From contig NC_089874.1 in assembly GCF_040182565.1 (NCBI RefSeq), positions 64,813,001-64,877,000 of the forward strand: a stretch of 64,000 nucleotides of DNA. Direction: 5' to 3'. Both the position numbers and the translations under genes were made by a program. The stretch is from Anser cygnoides. Its lineage: Eukaryota; Chordata; Aves; Anseriformes; Anatidae. This document shows positions 31,169 through 41,378 of the stretch, piece after piece; within the stretch, counting starts at the first letter, position 1, and every line of letters begins with the position of its first letter. A model generated the notes under the pieces. That model saw only the letters and a program-made list of their open reading frames with translations, did not search any database and had not been told where the DNA came from.

Positions 31169-32157
31169 AAAGACTTAGTCCTAACCTTACGGTTGGTTTT
31201 TGCTAAATATATACATGCAAGTATCCGCGCCCCAGTGTAAACGCCCTCGACCACCTACCCCCATACAGGCCTTGAGGAGCGGGTATCAGGCACACCCAAG
31301 TAGTAGCCCAAGAACGCCTCGCTAAGCCACGCCCCCACGGGTATTCAGCAGTAATTAACATTAAGCAATGAGTGCAAACTTGACTTAGTTATAGCAACAG
31401 CCTAACTTCAAGGGTTGGTAAATCTTGTGCCAGCCACCGCGGTCATACAAGAAACCCAAATCAACCGTCCTATTGACACGGCGTAAAGAGTGGTAAAATG
31501 CCTATCCTAGCTAACTAAGATCAAAATGCAACTGAGCTGTCATAAGCCCAAGATGCACCTAAACACACCATTAAGATGATCTTAGGAACTAACGACTGAT
31601 TTAAACCCACGAAAGCCAGGGCCCAAACTGGGATTAGATACCCCACTATGCCTGGCCCTAAATCTTGATACTTACTTTACCGAAGTATCCGCCAGAGAAC
31701 TACGAGCACAAACGCTTAAAACTCTAAGGACTTGGCGGTGCCCCAAACCCACCTAGAGGAGCCTGTTCTACAATCGATAATCCCCGATTAACCCAACCAC
31801 CCCTTGCCAACACAGCCTACATACCGCCGTCGCCAGCCCACCTCGAATGAGAGCACAACAGTGGACACAATAGCACCCCGCTAATAAGACAGGTCAAGGT
31901 ATAGCCTATGGAGTGGAAGAAATGGGCTACATTCCCTATTCATAGGGCACACGGAAAGAAGCGTGAAACCACTTCTGGAAGGCGGATTTAGCAGTAAAGT
32001 GGGACAATAGAGCCTACTTTAAGCCGGCCCTGGGGCACGTACATACCGCCCGTCACCCTCCTCAAAAGCCACATCCCACATAACTAATACCATAAATACG
32101 CTGAAGATGAGGTAAGTCGTAACAAGGTAAGTGTACCGGAAGGTGTACTTAGAATAT
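31169..32157 (+). rRNA. rrnS: 12S rRNA, full length (terminal unit)
   Basis: 989 nt. It has the extra A of unit 1 (near 31313) but G at 31467 and G at 31704 like the truncated copies, and a private A at 32105. Confidence 0.94.
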
Positions 32158-32228
32158 CAAGACGTAGCTATAACACCAAAGCACTCAGCTTACACCTGAA
32201 AGATATCTACTAGACCGGATCGTCTTGA
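32158..32228 (+). tRNA. trnV: tRNA-Val(TAC), terminal unit
   Basis: Counterpart of 9103-9173. Confidence 0.92.
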
Positions 32229-33841
32229 AGCCCCCCCTCTAGCTCAACCACACAAATAGTACACCAAAACTAAAGAATTTACTAAACTAATTAAACTAAA
32301 GCATTTTACAGTCTTAGTATAGGCGATAGAAAAGACACTTAGACGCGATAGAGACCCCAGTACCGTAAGGGAAAGATGAAATAGCAGTGAAACAATCAAA
32401 GCGACAGACAGCAAAGATCAACCCTTGTACCTTTTGCATCATGGTTTAGCGAGAACAACCAAGCAAAGTGAACTAAAGTTTGCCCCCCCGAAACCCAAGC
32501 GAGCTACTTTCAAGCAGTTAAAGAGAGCGAACCCGTCTCTGTTGCAAAAGAGTGGGATGACTTGTCAGTAGAGGTGAAAAGCCAACCGAGCTGGGTGATA
32601 GCTGGTTACCTGTGAAACGAATCTAAGTTCCCCCTTAATCCTCCCTACTGGACATCCTGAACCCTAATGAGATGATTAAGAGCTATTTAATGGAGGGACA
32701 GCTCCATTAAAAAAGGACACAACCTCGACTAGCGGATAATTCTTACTACTGATCCTACCGTGGGCCCTAAAGCAGCCATCAAAAAAGAGTGCGTCAAAGC
32801 TCCACCACCTAAAAATACCAAAATAAGATGATTCCCTTATCACAAACAGGTCAACCTATGAATATAGGAGAATTAATGCTAAAATAAGTAACTCAGGGCC
32901 ACACCCCTCTAACGGCGCAAGCTTACATAGAAACATTATTAACAGACCTAGACAGATACAAAAACCCCTACAAGACCACGTATTAACTAACCCTGTTAAC
33001 CCGACTCAGGAGCGCCTATAAGAGCGATTAAAATCTGTGAAAGGAACTCGGCAAATTAATAAGGCCCGACTGTTTACCAAAAACATAGCCTTCAGCAAAT
33101 TAAACAAGTATTGAAGGTGATGCCTGCCCGGTGACTTAGGTTTAACGGCCGCGGTATCCTAACCGTGCAAAGGTAGCGCAATCAATTGTCCCATAAATCG
33201 AGACTTGTATGAATGGCTAAACGAGGTCTTAACTGTCTCTCACAGATAATCAGTGAAATTGATCTCCCCGTGCAAAAGCGGGGATGTGAACATAAGACGA
33301 GAAGACCCTGTGGAACTTAAAAATCAACGACCACCGCGAATCCTCAATCAACCCCACTGGGGCCACTACCATCGCAGAGCCTGGTCGATATTTTTCGGTT
33401 GGGGCGACCTTGGAGGAGAACAAATCCTCCAAAAACAAGACCATACCTCTTTACCTAGAGCTACCCCTCAAAGTGCTAACAGTGACCAGACCCAATATAA
33501 TTGATTAATGGACCAAGCTACCCCAGGGATAACAGCGCAATCCCCCTCAAGAGCCCATATCGACAGGGGGGTTTACGACCTCGATGTTGGATCAGGACAT
33601 CCTAATGGTGCAGCCGCTATTAAGGGTTCGTTTGTTCAACGATTAACAGTCCTACGTGATCTGAGTTCAGACCGGAGCAATCCAGGTCGGTTTCTATCTA
33701 TGACACACTCTCCCCAGTACGAAAGGACCGGGAAAGTGGGGCCAATACCACAAGCACGCCCCCCCCCCGCTCTAAGCAGTGAAACCAACTAAACCGTGAA
33801 GAGGGCCTTCCCCCACCACTTTCAATCCTAGAAAAGGACCA
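32229..33841 (+). rRNA. rrnL: 16S rRNA, full length (terminal unit)
   Basis: 1613 nt; T at 32649 is private to this copy. Includes the third humanin-like ORF. Confidence 0.94.
33213..33320 (+). other. Humanin-like small ORF inside 16S rRNA (terminal unit)
   Basis: Same 35-codon frame as at 10158-10265. Confidence 0.35.
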
Positions 33842-33915
33842 GCTAGAGTGGCAGAGCCCGGCAAGTGCAGAAGGCTTAAGCCCTTTCCCCAGAGGTTCAA
33901 ATCCTCTCCCTAGCT
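33842..33915 (+). tRNA. trnL2: tRNA-Leu(UUR, TAA), terminal unit
   Basis: Counterpart of 10787-10860. Confidence 0.92.
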
Positions 33916-33921
33916 TCACCC

Positions 33922-34899
33922 ATGATTCAAATAACAACACTAAGCTGCCTCGTTATATCCCTCCTATACATCATCCCAATCCTGATTGCCGTAGCCTTCC
34001 TAACCCTAGTAGAACGGAAAATCCTAAGCTACATACAATCCCGCAAAGGCCCTAACGTTGTCGGGCCTTTTGGCCTACTTCAACCATTTGCGGACGGACT
34101 GAAACTATTTACCAAAGAGCCCATCCGACCCTCTACCTCTTCCCCACTTCTATTCATTCTGATACCAATACTAGCCCTTGTCCTAGCCCTCACCACTTGA
34201 GCACCACTACCACTCCCATTTCCCCTAGCAGATCTAAACCTCGGAGTTCTCTTCCTAATAGCCATGTCAAGCCTAGCCGTCTACTCAGTCCTATGATCAG
34301 GCTGAGCCTCGAACTCAAAATACGCACTAATCGGAGCCCTACGGGCAGTAGCACAGACCATTTCATACGAAGTGACACTGGCCATAATCCTGCTATCAAT
34401 AATCATACTAAGCGGAAGCTACACACTCAGCTCCTTTGCCGTCGCACAGGAGCCTCTATACTTCATTTTCTCCTCATGACCCCTAGCAATAATATGATAC
34501 GTATCCACCCTAGCAGAGACAAACCGAGCTCCTTTTGACCTCACAGAGGGCGAATCTGAGCTAGTCTCAGGGTTTAACGTTGAATACGCCGCAGGACCCT
34601 TCGCCTTATTCTTCCTAGCTGAATATGCGAACATTATGCTAATAAATACACTTACAGCCATCATATTCCTAAACCCAAGCGCCCTAGGGCCACCCACAGA
34701 ACTATTCCCCGTCATCCTAGCCACAAAAGTCCTCCTACTATCTTCTGGTTTCTTATGGGTCCGAGCTTCATACCCACGATTCCGATATGACCAACTAATG
34801 CACCTACTATGAAAAAACTTCCTACCCCTCACACTAGCTCTGTGCCTCTGACACATCAGCATACCTATCTGCTATGCAGGCCTACCTCCTTACATAAGG
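33922..34899 (+). pseudogene. ND1: ND1, full length (terminal unit)
   Basis: 978 bp, AGG stop, C at 34551 as in unit 2. Confidence 0.94.
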
Positions 34900-34970
34900 A
34901 AATGTGCCTGAACTACAAAGGGTCACTATGATAAAGTGAACATAGAGGTATAACAGCCCTCTCATTTCCT
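34898..34970 (+). tRNA. trnI: tRNA-Ile(GAT), terminal unit
   Basis: Counterpart of 314-386. Confidence 0.9.
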
Positions 34971-34977
34971 GTTGACC

Positions 34978-35048
34978 TTAGAAAAGTAGGAATTGAACCC
35001 ACACAAGAGAAATCAAAATTCTCCATACTTCCCTTATATTATTTTCTA
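34978..35048 (-). tRNA. trnQ: tRNA-Gln(TTG), terminal unit
   Basis: Counterpart of 394-464. Confidence 0.88.
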
Positions 35049-35116
35049 GTAGAGTCAGCTAATCAAGCTATCGGGCCCATACCCCGAAAATGATGGTTTA
35101 ACCCCCTCCTCTACTA
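35048..35116 (+). tRNA. trnM: tRNA-Met(CAT), T variant (terminal unit)
   Basis: T at 35071, as in unit 2. Confidence 0.9.
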
Positions 35117-36157
35117 ATGAACCCTTACGCGACCCCAATCATAACCTTCAGCCTCATCTTGGGCACCACAATCACAATTTCCAGCAACCACTGAGTTCTG
35201 GCCTGGACAGGACTGGAGATCAACGCACTAGCCATCATTCCCCTAATTGCCAAATCCCACCACCCACGAGCAGTAGAAGCCGCAACGAAATACTTCCTAA
35301 CCCAAGCAGCTGCTTCCGCCCTGGTCCTATTCTCTAGCATAACCAATGCCTGAGTCACCGGCCAATGAGACATCACACAAATAAACCACCCAACCTCCTG
35401 TCTACTACTGACAGCAGCAATCGCTATTAAACTGGGCCTAGTGCCATTTCACTTCTGATTCCCAGAAGTACTACAAGGATCGCCACTAATAACAGCCCTG
35501 CTACTCTCGACCCTCATAAAATTCCCCCCACTAACCCTGCTCCTACTAACATCCAAATCCCTCGACCCAGCTCTACTCACCGCCATGGCCCTAGCCTCAA
35601 CAGCACTAGGAGGCTGAATAGGACTGAACCAAACACAAACACGCAAAATCCTAGCCTTCTCGTCCATCTCCCACTTAGGCTGAATCGCCATCATCCTAGT
35701 TTACAGCCCCAAATTGGCCTTACTTACCTTCTACCTATACACAATCATAACATCAGCCGTATTCCTAGCCCTTAACAAAATCAAAGCCCTTAACCTATCC
35801 ATGATCACAACCTCATGAACAAAAACCCCAGTGCTAAACGCCACCCTAATACTAGTACTTTTATCCCTAGCAGGCCTCCCCCCATTAACAGGCTTTATAC
35901 CAAAGTGACTTATCATCCAAGAACTAACTAAACAGGAAATAACACCAGCAGCCATGGCAATTGCCATGCTATCACTGCTCAGCCTCTTCTTCTACCTACG
36001 CCTCGCATACCACTCAACAATTACCCTTCCCCCCAACTCCTCTAACCACATAAAACAATGATACACTAGCAAAGCCCCAAGCACACCTACTGCGGTCCTT
36101 GCCTCACTATCAATCCTCTTACTTCCCCTGTCCCCAATAATACATGCCATTGTCTAG
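35117..36157 (+). pseudogene. ND2: ND2, full length (terminal unit)
   Basis: 1041 bp, open in the mitochondrial code, TAG stop. Confidence 0.93.
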
Positions 36158-36228
36158 AAACTTAGGATAACACCCCAAACCGAAGGCCTTCAAAGCCTTA
36201 AATAAGAGTTAAACCCTCTTAGTTTCTG
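36156..36228 (+). tRNA. trnW: tRNA-Trp(TCA), terminal unit
   Basis: Counterpart of 1572-1644. Confidence 0.9.
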
Positions 36229-36234
36229 CACATT

Positions 36235-36301
36235 AAGACTTACAGAATATTAACCTGTATCTTCTGAATGCAAGTCAGACGCTTTAATTAAGCTAAAGCC
36301 T
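36235..36301 (-). tRNA. trnA: tRNA-Ala(TGC), terminal unit
   Basis: Counterpart of 1651-1717. Confidence 0.85.
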
Positions 36302-36303
36302 CC

Positions 36304-36376
36304 CTAGACAGATGGGCTTCGATCCCACAAAACTCTAGTTAACAGCTAAATGCCTAAACCAATTGGCTTCTGCCTA
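36304..36376 (-). tRNA. trnN: tRNA-Asn(GTT), terminal unit
   Basis: Counterpart of 1720-1792. Confidence 0.9.
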
Positions 36377-36379
36377 CAA

Positions 36380-36445
36380 AGACCCTGACGCACCCTAGTG
36401 CGCATCGATGAGCTTGCAACTCAACATGAATTTCACTACAGAGCC
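36380..36445 (-). tRNA. trnC: tRNA-Cys(GCA), terminal unit
   Basis: Counterpart of 1796-1861. Confidence 0.86.
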
Positions 36446-36515
36446 GATAAGAAGAGGAATTAAACCTCTGTAAAAAGGACTACAGCCTAACGCTTCAACA
36501 CTCAGCCATCTTACC
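36445..36515 (-). tRNA. trnY: tRNA-Tyr(GTA), terminal unit
   Basis: Counterpart of 1861-1931. Confidence 0.88.
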
Positions 36516-36516
36516 C

Positions 36517-38069
36517 GTCACCTTCATCAACCGATGACTATTTTCCACTAACCATAAGGATATTGGCACCCTGTACCTCATCTTCGGGGCATGAGCAGGA
36601 ATAGTCGGCACCGCACTCAGCCTATTAATCCGCGCAGAACTAGGACAACCAGGAACTCTCCTAGGCGACGACCAAATTTACAATGTAATCGTTACCGCTC
36701 ACGCCTTTGTAATAAGCTTCTTTATAGTCATACCCATCATGATCGGAGGATTCGGCAACTGATTAGTCCCCCTCATAATCGGTGCCCCCGACATAGCATT
36801 CCCGCGAATAAACAACATAAGCTTTTGACTCCTCCCCCCATCATTCCTCCTCCTACTAGCCTCATCCACTGTAGAAGCTGGCGCCGGCACAGGCTGAACT
36901 GTCTACCCTCCCCTAGCAGGTGACCTTGCCCACGCCGGAGCTTCAGTAGACCTGGCTATCTTCTCACTCCACTTAGCCGGTATCTCCTCCATCCTTGGGG
37001 CCATCAACTTTATCACCACAGCCATCAACATAAAACCCCCCGCACTCTCACAATACCAAACCCCACTATTTGTCTGATCCGTACTAATTACCGCCATCCT
37101 ACTCCTTCTATCACTCCCCGTACTCGCCGCCGGTATTACAATATTACTAACTGATCGAAACCTAAACACCACATTCTTCGACCCCGCTGGAGGAGGAGAC
37201 CCAATCCTGTACCAACACCTATTCTGATTCTTCGGACACCCAGAAGTCTATATTCTGATCCTACCGGGGTTCGGAATCATCTCACACGTAGTCACGTACT
37301 ACTCAGGCAAAAAGGAGCCCTTCGGCTACATGGGAATAGTCTGAGCCATACTATCCATCGGCTTCCTAGGATTCATCGTCTGAGCTCACCACATGTTTAC
37401 AGTAGGAATAGACGTTGATACCCGAGCCTACTTTACATCAGCCACTATAATCATTGCCATCCCTACCGGAATCAAAGTATTTAGCTGACTAGCCACCCTG
37501 CACGGAGGAACAATCAAATGAGACCCCCCCCAATACTATGAGCTCTAGGATTTATCTTCCTATTTACCATCGGAGGATTAACAGGAATCGTTCTTGCAAA
37601 CTCTTCCCTAGACATCGCCCTGCACGACACGTACTACGTAGTTGCCCACTTCCACTACGTCCTATCCATAGGCGCCGTCTTTGCCATTCTAGCAGGATTT
37701 ACTCACTGATTCCCACTACTCACTGGGTTTACCCTACACCAAACATGAGCAAAAGCCCACTTCGGGGTAATATTTACAGGAGTAAACCTAACGTTCTTCC
37801 CCCAGCACTTCCTAGGCCTAGCAGGAATACCCCGACGATACTCGGACTATCCCGACGCCTACACACTATGAAACACCATTTCCTCCATCGGCTCCCTAAT
37901 CTCAATAGTAGCCGTAATCATACTAATATTCATCATCTGAGAAGCCTTTTCGGCCAAACGAAAAGTCCTACAACCAGAACTAACTACCACAAACGTTGAA
38001 TGAATCCACGGCTGCCCTCCCCCATACCATACTTTCGAGGAACCGGCCTTCGTCCAAGTACAAGAAAGG
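36517..38069 (+). pseudogene. COX1: COX1, full length with +2 frameshift
   Basis: The only COX1 with its 3' end. It spans 1553 nt from GTC 36517 to the avian AGG stop 38067-38069, which is the standard 1551 plus the two surplus C in the run at 37524-37531. Up to the run it encodes the usual subunit I with its haem and CuB histidine regions (for example the Phe-Gly-His-Pro-Glu-Val stretch near 37230). After the run the correct reading continues in another frame. This is a clear pseudogene lesion unless the C run is a base-calling error. Confidence 0.93.
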
Positions 38070-38133
38070 AAGGAATCGAACCCTCACATGCTGGTTTCAA
38101 GCCAACTGCATTAACCGCTCATGCTTCTTTCTT
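38061..38133 (-). tRNA. trnS2: tRNA-Ser(UCN, TGA)
   Basis: The only complete copy. Plus-strand ends AAGAAAG and CTTTCTT form the acceptor, anticodon TGA (complement TCA in GGTTTCAAGCC). Overlaps the COX1 end by 9 nt, as in other birds. Both flanking fragments of the mitogenome break inside this gene. Confidence 0.9.
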
Positions 38134-38135
38134 AT

Positions 38136-38204
38136 GAGACGTTAGTAAACCAATTACATAGCCTTGTCAAGACTAAATCACAGGTAAAAATCCTGTACAT
38201 CTCA
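38136..38204 (+). tRNA. trnD: tRNA-Asp(GTC)
   Basis: Forward copy between tRNA-Ser and COX2; acceptor GAGACGT/ACATCTC with one mismatch. Confidence 0.9.
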
Positions 38205-38205
38205 T

Positions 38206-38892
38206 GTGGCCAACCACTCCCAACTAGGATTCCAAGACGCCTCATCACCCATCATAGAAGAACTCGTTGAATTCCACGACCACGCCCTAATCGTTGCCCT
38301 AGCTATCTGCAGCCTAGTTCTCTACCTTTTAGCCCACATACTAACAGAAAAACTCTCGTCCAATGCTGTAGACGCCCAAGAAGTAGAGCTGATCTGGACA
38401 ATCCTACCTGCTATCGTCCTGGTACTCCTCGCCCTCCCATCCCTACAAATCCTCTACATAATGGACAAAATCGATGAACCAGACCTCACCCTAAAAGCCA
38501 TCGACCACCAATGATACTGAAGCTACGAATACACAGACTTCAAAGACCTATCATTCGACTCCTACATAGTGCCCACCCCAGACTTACCCAACGGCCACTT
38601 CCGACTGCTAGAAGTTGACCACCGCGTAGTTATCCCAATAGAATCCCCCATCCGCGTGATCATTACTGCAGGAGACGTACTCCACTCCTGAGCAGTCCCA
38701 ACGCTCGGAGTTAAAACAGACGCAATCCCAGGCCGACTAAACCAAACTTCATTCATTACCACCCGGCCTGGGATTTTTTACGGACAATGCTCAGAAATTT
38801 GCGGGGCTAATCACAGCTACATACCCATTGTAGTAGAATCAACCCCACTCCCACATTTCGAGGCCTGATCGTCCCTTCTATCATCATCCTAA
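38206..38892 (+). pseudogene. COX2: COX2, forward full-length copy, Gly100Asp
   Basis: 687 bp, GTG start directly after tRNA-Asp, TAA stop, no frameshift. Two N-terminal hydrophobic segments are followed by the soluble CuA domain with the Cys-Ser-Glu-Ile-Cys motif. Residue 100 is Asp (A at 38504) where the inverted copies have Gly, a position highly conserved just before the aromatic Trp-Tyr-Trp segment. This suggests a mutation after transfer to the nucleus. Confidence 0.93.
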
Positions 38893-38893
38893 T

Positions 38894-38962
38894 CATTAAG
38901 AAGCTATGCAACAGCACTAGCCTTTTAAGCTAGCCAAAGAGGGACTTCCCCCTCCTTAATGA
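38894..38962 (+). tRNA. trnK: tRNA-Lys(TTT)
   Basis: Forward copy. Acceptor CATTAAG/CTTAATG, anticodon TTT in GCCTTTTAAGC. Confidence 0.9.
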
Positions 38963-38963
38963 T

Positions 38964-39131
38964 ATGCCACAGCTTAACCCCGCACCATGATTTTCAATCA
39001 TAATTATAACCTGATTAACCCTAGCACTCCTCATCCAACCAAAACTACTAGCCTTCACCACAACCAACCCCCCATCAAATAAGACCTCCCTCACTACCAA
39101 ACCCACACCATGATCCTGACCATGAACCTAA
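38964..39131 (+). pseudogene. ATP8: ATP8, forward full-length copy
   Basis: 55 codons plus TAA, 168 bp, starting Met-Pro-Gln-Leu and ending Trp-Ser-Trp-Pro-Trp-Thr. Single hydrophobic segment near the N-terminus. Overlaps ATP6 by 10 nt. No lesion seen. Confidence 0.93.
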
Positions 39132-39805
39132 GCTTCTTTGACCAATTTTCCAGCCCCAATCTATTTGGCATCCCCTTAATCCTACTATCCCTACTCTTCC
39201 CAGCCCTACTATTCCCGTCCCCAAACAACCGATGAATCAACAACCGCCTTTCTACTATCCAAACATGACTCCTTCACCTAATCACAAAACAACTAATAGT
39301 CCCACTCAACAAAAATGGCCACAAATGAGCCATAATATTTACATCCCTAATAATCATACTTCTTACAATCAACCTTCTAGGCCTCCTTCCATATACATTC
39401 ACCCCAACCACCCAACTATCTATGAACATAGCCCTAGCCTTCCCACTATGGCTCGCCACACTACTAACAGGCCTACGAAACCAACCATCAGCCTCTTTAG
39501 CCCACCTATTACCCGAAGGTACCCCTACACCCCTAATCCCCGCACTAATCCTGATCGAAACAACCAGCCTACTAATCCGCCCCCTAGCCCTCGGAGTCCG
39601 CCTTACAGCCAACCTTACAGCAGGACACTTACTCATCCAACTCATCTCTACAGCCTCCATTGCATTAATACCCACCCTTCCTGCAGTATCCATCCTAACA
39701 ATAATCATCCTACTACTCCTAACCATCCTAGAAGTAGCAGTAGCCATAATCCAGGCCTACGTCTTCGTGCTCCTTCTAAGCCTATACTTACAAGAAAACA
39801 TCTAA
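39122..39805 (+). pseudogene. ATP6: ATP6, full length
   Basis: 684 bp, 227 codons plus TAA, open in the mitochondrial code. It carries the conserved Arg in Leu-Gly-Val-Arg-Leu-Thr-Ala-Asn and Glu in Leu-Ile-Glu-Thr that line the proton path of subunit a. The stop shares its last base with the COX3 start. Confidence 0.93.
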
Positions 39806-40588
39806 TGGCACACCAAGCACACTCATACCACATAGTTGACCCAAGCCCTTGACCAATCTTCGGGGCAGCCGCCGCCCTACTCACAACCTCAGGATTAATC
39901 ATGTGATTCCACTACAACTCATCCATACTACTAACCCTAGGCCTCATCTCAATACTCCTAGTAATACTCCAATGATGACGAGACATTGTACGAGAAAGCA
40001 CCTTCCAAGGCCATCACACTCCCACAGTCCAAAAAGGCCTACGATACGGCATAATCCTTTTCATCACATCCGAAGCATTCTTCTTCTTAGGGTTCTTCTG
40101 AGCGTTCTTCCACTCGAGCCTGGCCCCAACCCCAGAACTAGGAGGCCAATGACCCCCAACAGGAATTAAACCACTCAACCCGATAGAAGTCCCCCTACTA
40201 AACACAGCCATCCTACTAGCCTCAGACGTTACCGTAACGTGAGCCCATCACAGCATCACAGAAGGAAACCGAAAACACGCCATCCACGCCCTAACCCTAA
40301 CGATCCTCTTGGGATTCTACTTCACAGCCCTACAAGCAATAGAATACCACGAAGCCCCATTCTCAATCGCTGATAGCGTCTACGGATCTACCTTCTTCGT
40401 TGCCACTGGATTCCACGGACTCCACGTAATCATCGGATCCTCCTTCCTGACCGTCTGCCTCTTCCGACTGATCAAGTTCCACTTTACATCAGACCACCAC
40501 TTCGGATTCGAGGCAGCAGCCTGATACTGACACTTCGTAGACGTCATCTGACTATTCCTCTACATAACCATCTACTGATGAGGATCTT
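39805..40588 (+). pseudogene. COX3: COX3, full length
   Basis: 784 bp with an incomplete stop (T) that polyadenylation would complete in mitochondria; tRNA-Gly follows at once. Begins Met-Ala-His-Gln-Ala-His and stays open. Subunit III supports proton uptake and stability of complex IV. Only copy in the window. Confidence 0.93.
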
Positions 40589-40657
40589 GCTCTTCTAGTA
40601 TATTAATTACAATTGACTTCCAATCTCTAGAATCTGGTATAAACCCAGAGGAGAGCA
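40589..40657 (+). tRNA. trnG: tRNA-Gly(TCC)
   Basis: Acceptor GCTCTTC/GGAGAGC (one T-G pair), anticodon TCC in GACTTCCAATC. Between COX3 and ND3. Confidence 0.9.
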
Positions 40658-41009
40658 ATGAACGCACTCATGTTCATATTCGCCCTATCATCAATCCTAA
40701 GCGCCGCCCTAACCGCATTAAACTTCTGACTCGCCCAAATAAACCCCGACTCAGAGAAACTCTCACCGTACGAATGTGGATTCGACCCACTTGGATCTGC
40801 TCGATTACCATTCTCAGTCCGATTCTTCCTCAGTAGCCATCCTGTTCGTCCTATTCGACCTAGAAATCGCCCTCCTACTCCCCCTGCCATGAGCCGTCCA
40901 ACTCCAATCCCCCCTAATGACCCTCACCTGAACTGTAGTGATCCTCCTTCTCCTAACACTCGGACTGGCCTACGAGTGAATTCAAGGGGGCCTAGAATGA
41001 GCAGAATAA
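40658..41009 (+). pseudogene. ND3: ND3 with the avian extra nucleotide
   Basis: 352 bp, ATG to TAA, one base more than a multiple of three. The sequence CTC-A-GTA-GCC at 40829-40837 carries the extra nucleotide near position 174, known from birds and turtles, where it is bypassed by +1 translational frameshifting. Removing it gives a normal 116-residue ND3. This surplus base is inherited from functional mtDNA and is not a nuclear lesion. Confidence 0.93.
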
Positions 41010-41010
41010 C

Positions 41011-41081
41011 AGAAAGTTAGTCTAACCAAAAAGATAGCTGGTTTCGACCCAGCAGATTACAGCCAACCCTGTAACTTTCTT
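41011..41081 (+). tRNA. trnR: tRNA-Arg(TCG)
   Basis: Acceptor AGAAAGT/ACTTTCT, anticodon TCG in CTGGTTTCGACCCAG. Ends just before ND4L; boundaries uncertain by 1 nt. Confidence 0.88.
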
Positions 41082-41378
41082 ATGTCGCCCCTACATTTAA
41101 GCTTCTACTCAGCCTTCATTTTCAGCGGACTAGGACTAGCCTTCCACCGAACCCACCTAGTATCCGCCCTACTATGCCTTGAAAGCATAATATTATCGAT
41201 ATTCGTAGGCCTATCAATATGATCCATCGAAAACCAAGTCTCCTCATTCACCATGGTACCAATTCTCATGCTAACCTTCTCAGCGTGTGAGGCGGGCACA
41301 GGCCTGGCCATCCTAGTAGCCTCCACCCGCACACATGGCTCCGACCATCTACACAACCTAAACCTCCTGCAATGCTAA
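41082..41378 (+). pseudogene. ND4L: ND4L, full length
   Basis: 297 bp, ATG to TAA, 98 codons with three hydrophobic segments. Overlaps ND4 by 7 nt, the standard vertebrate arrangement. Confidence 0.93.
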
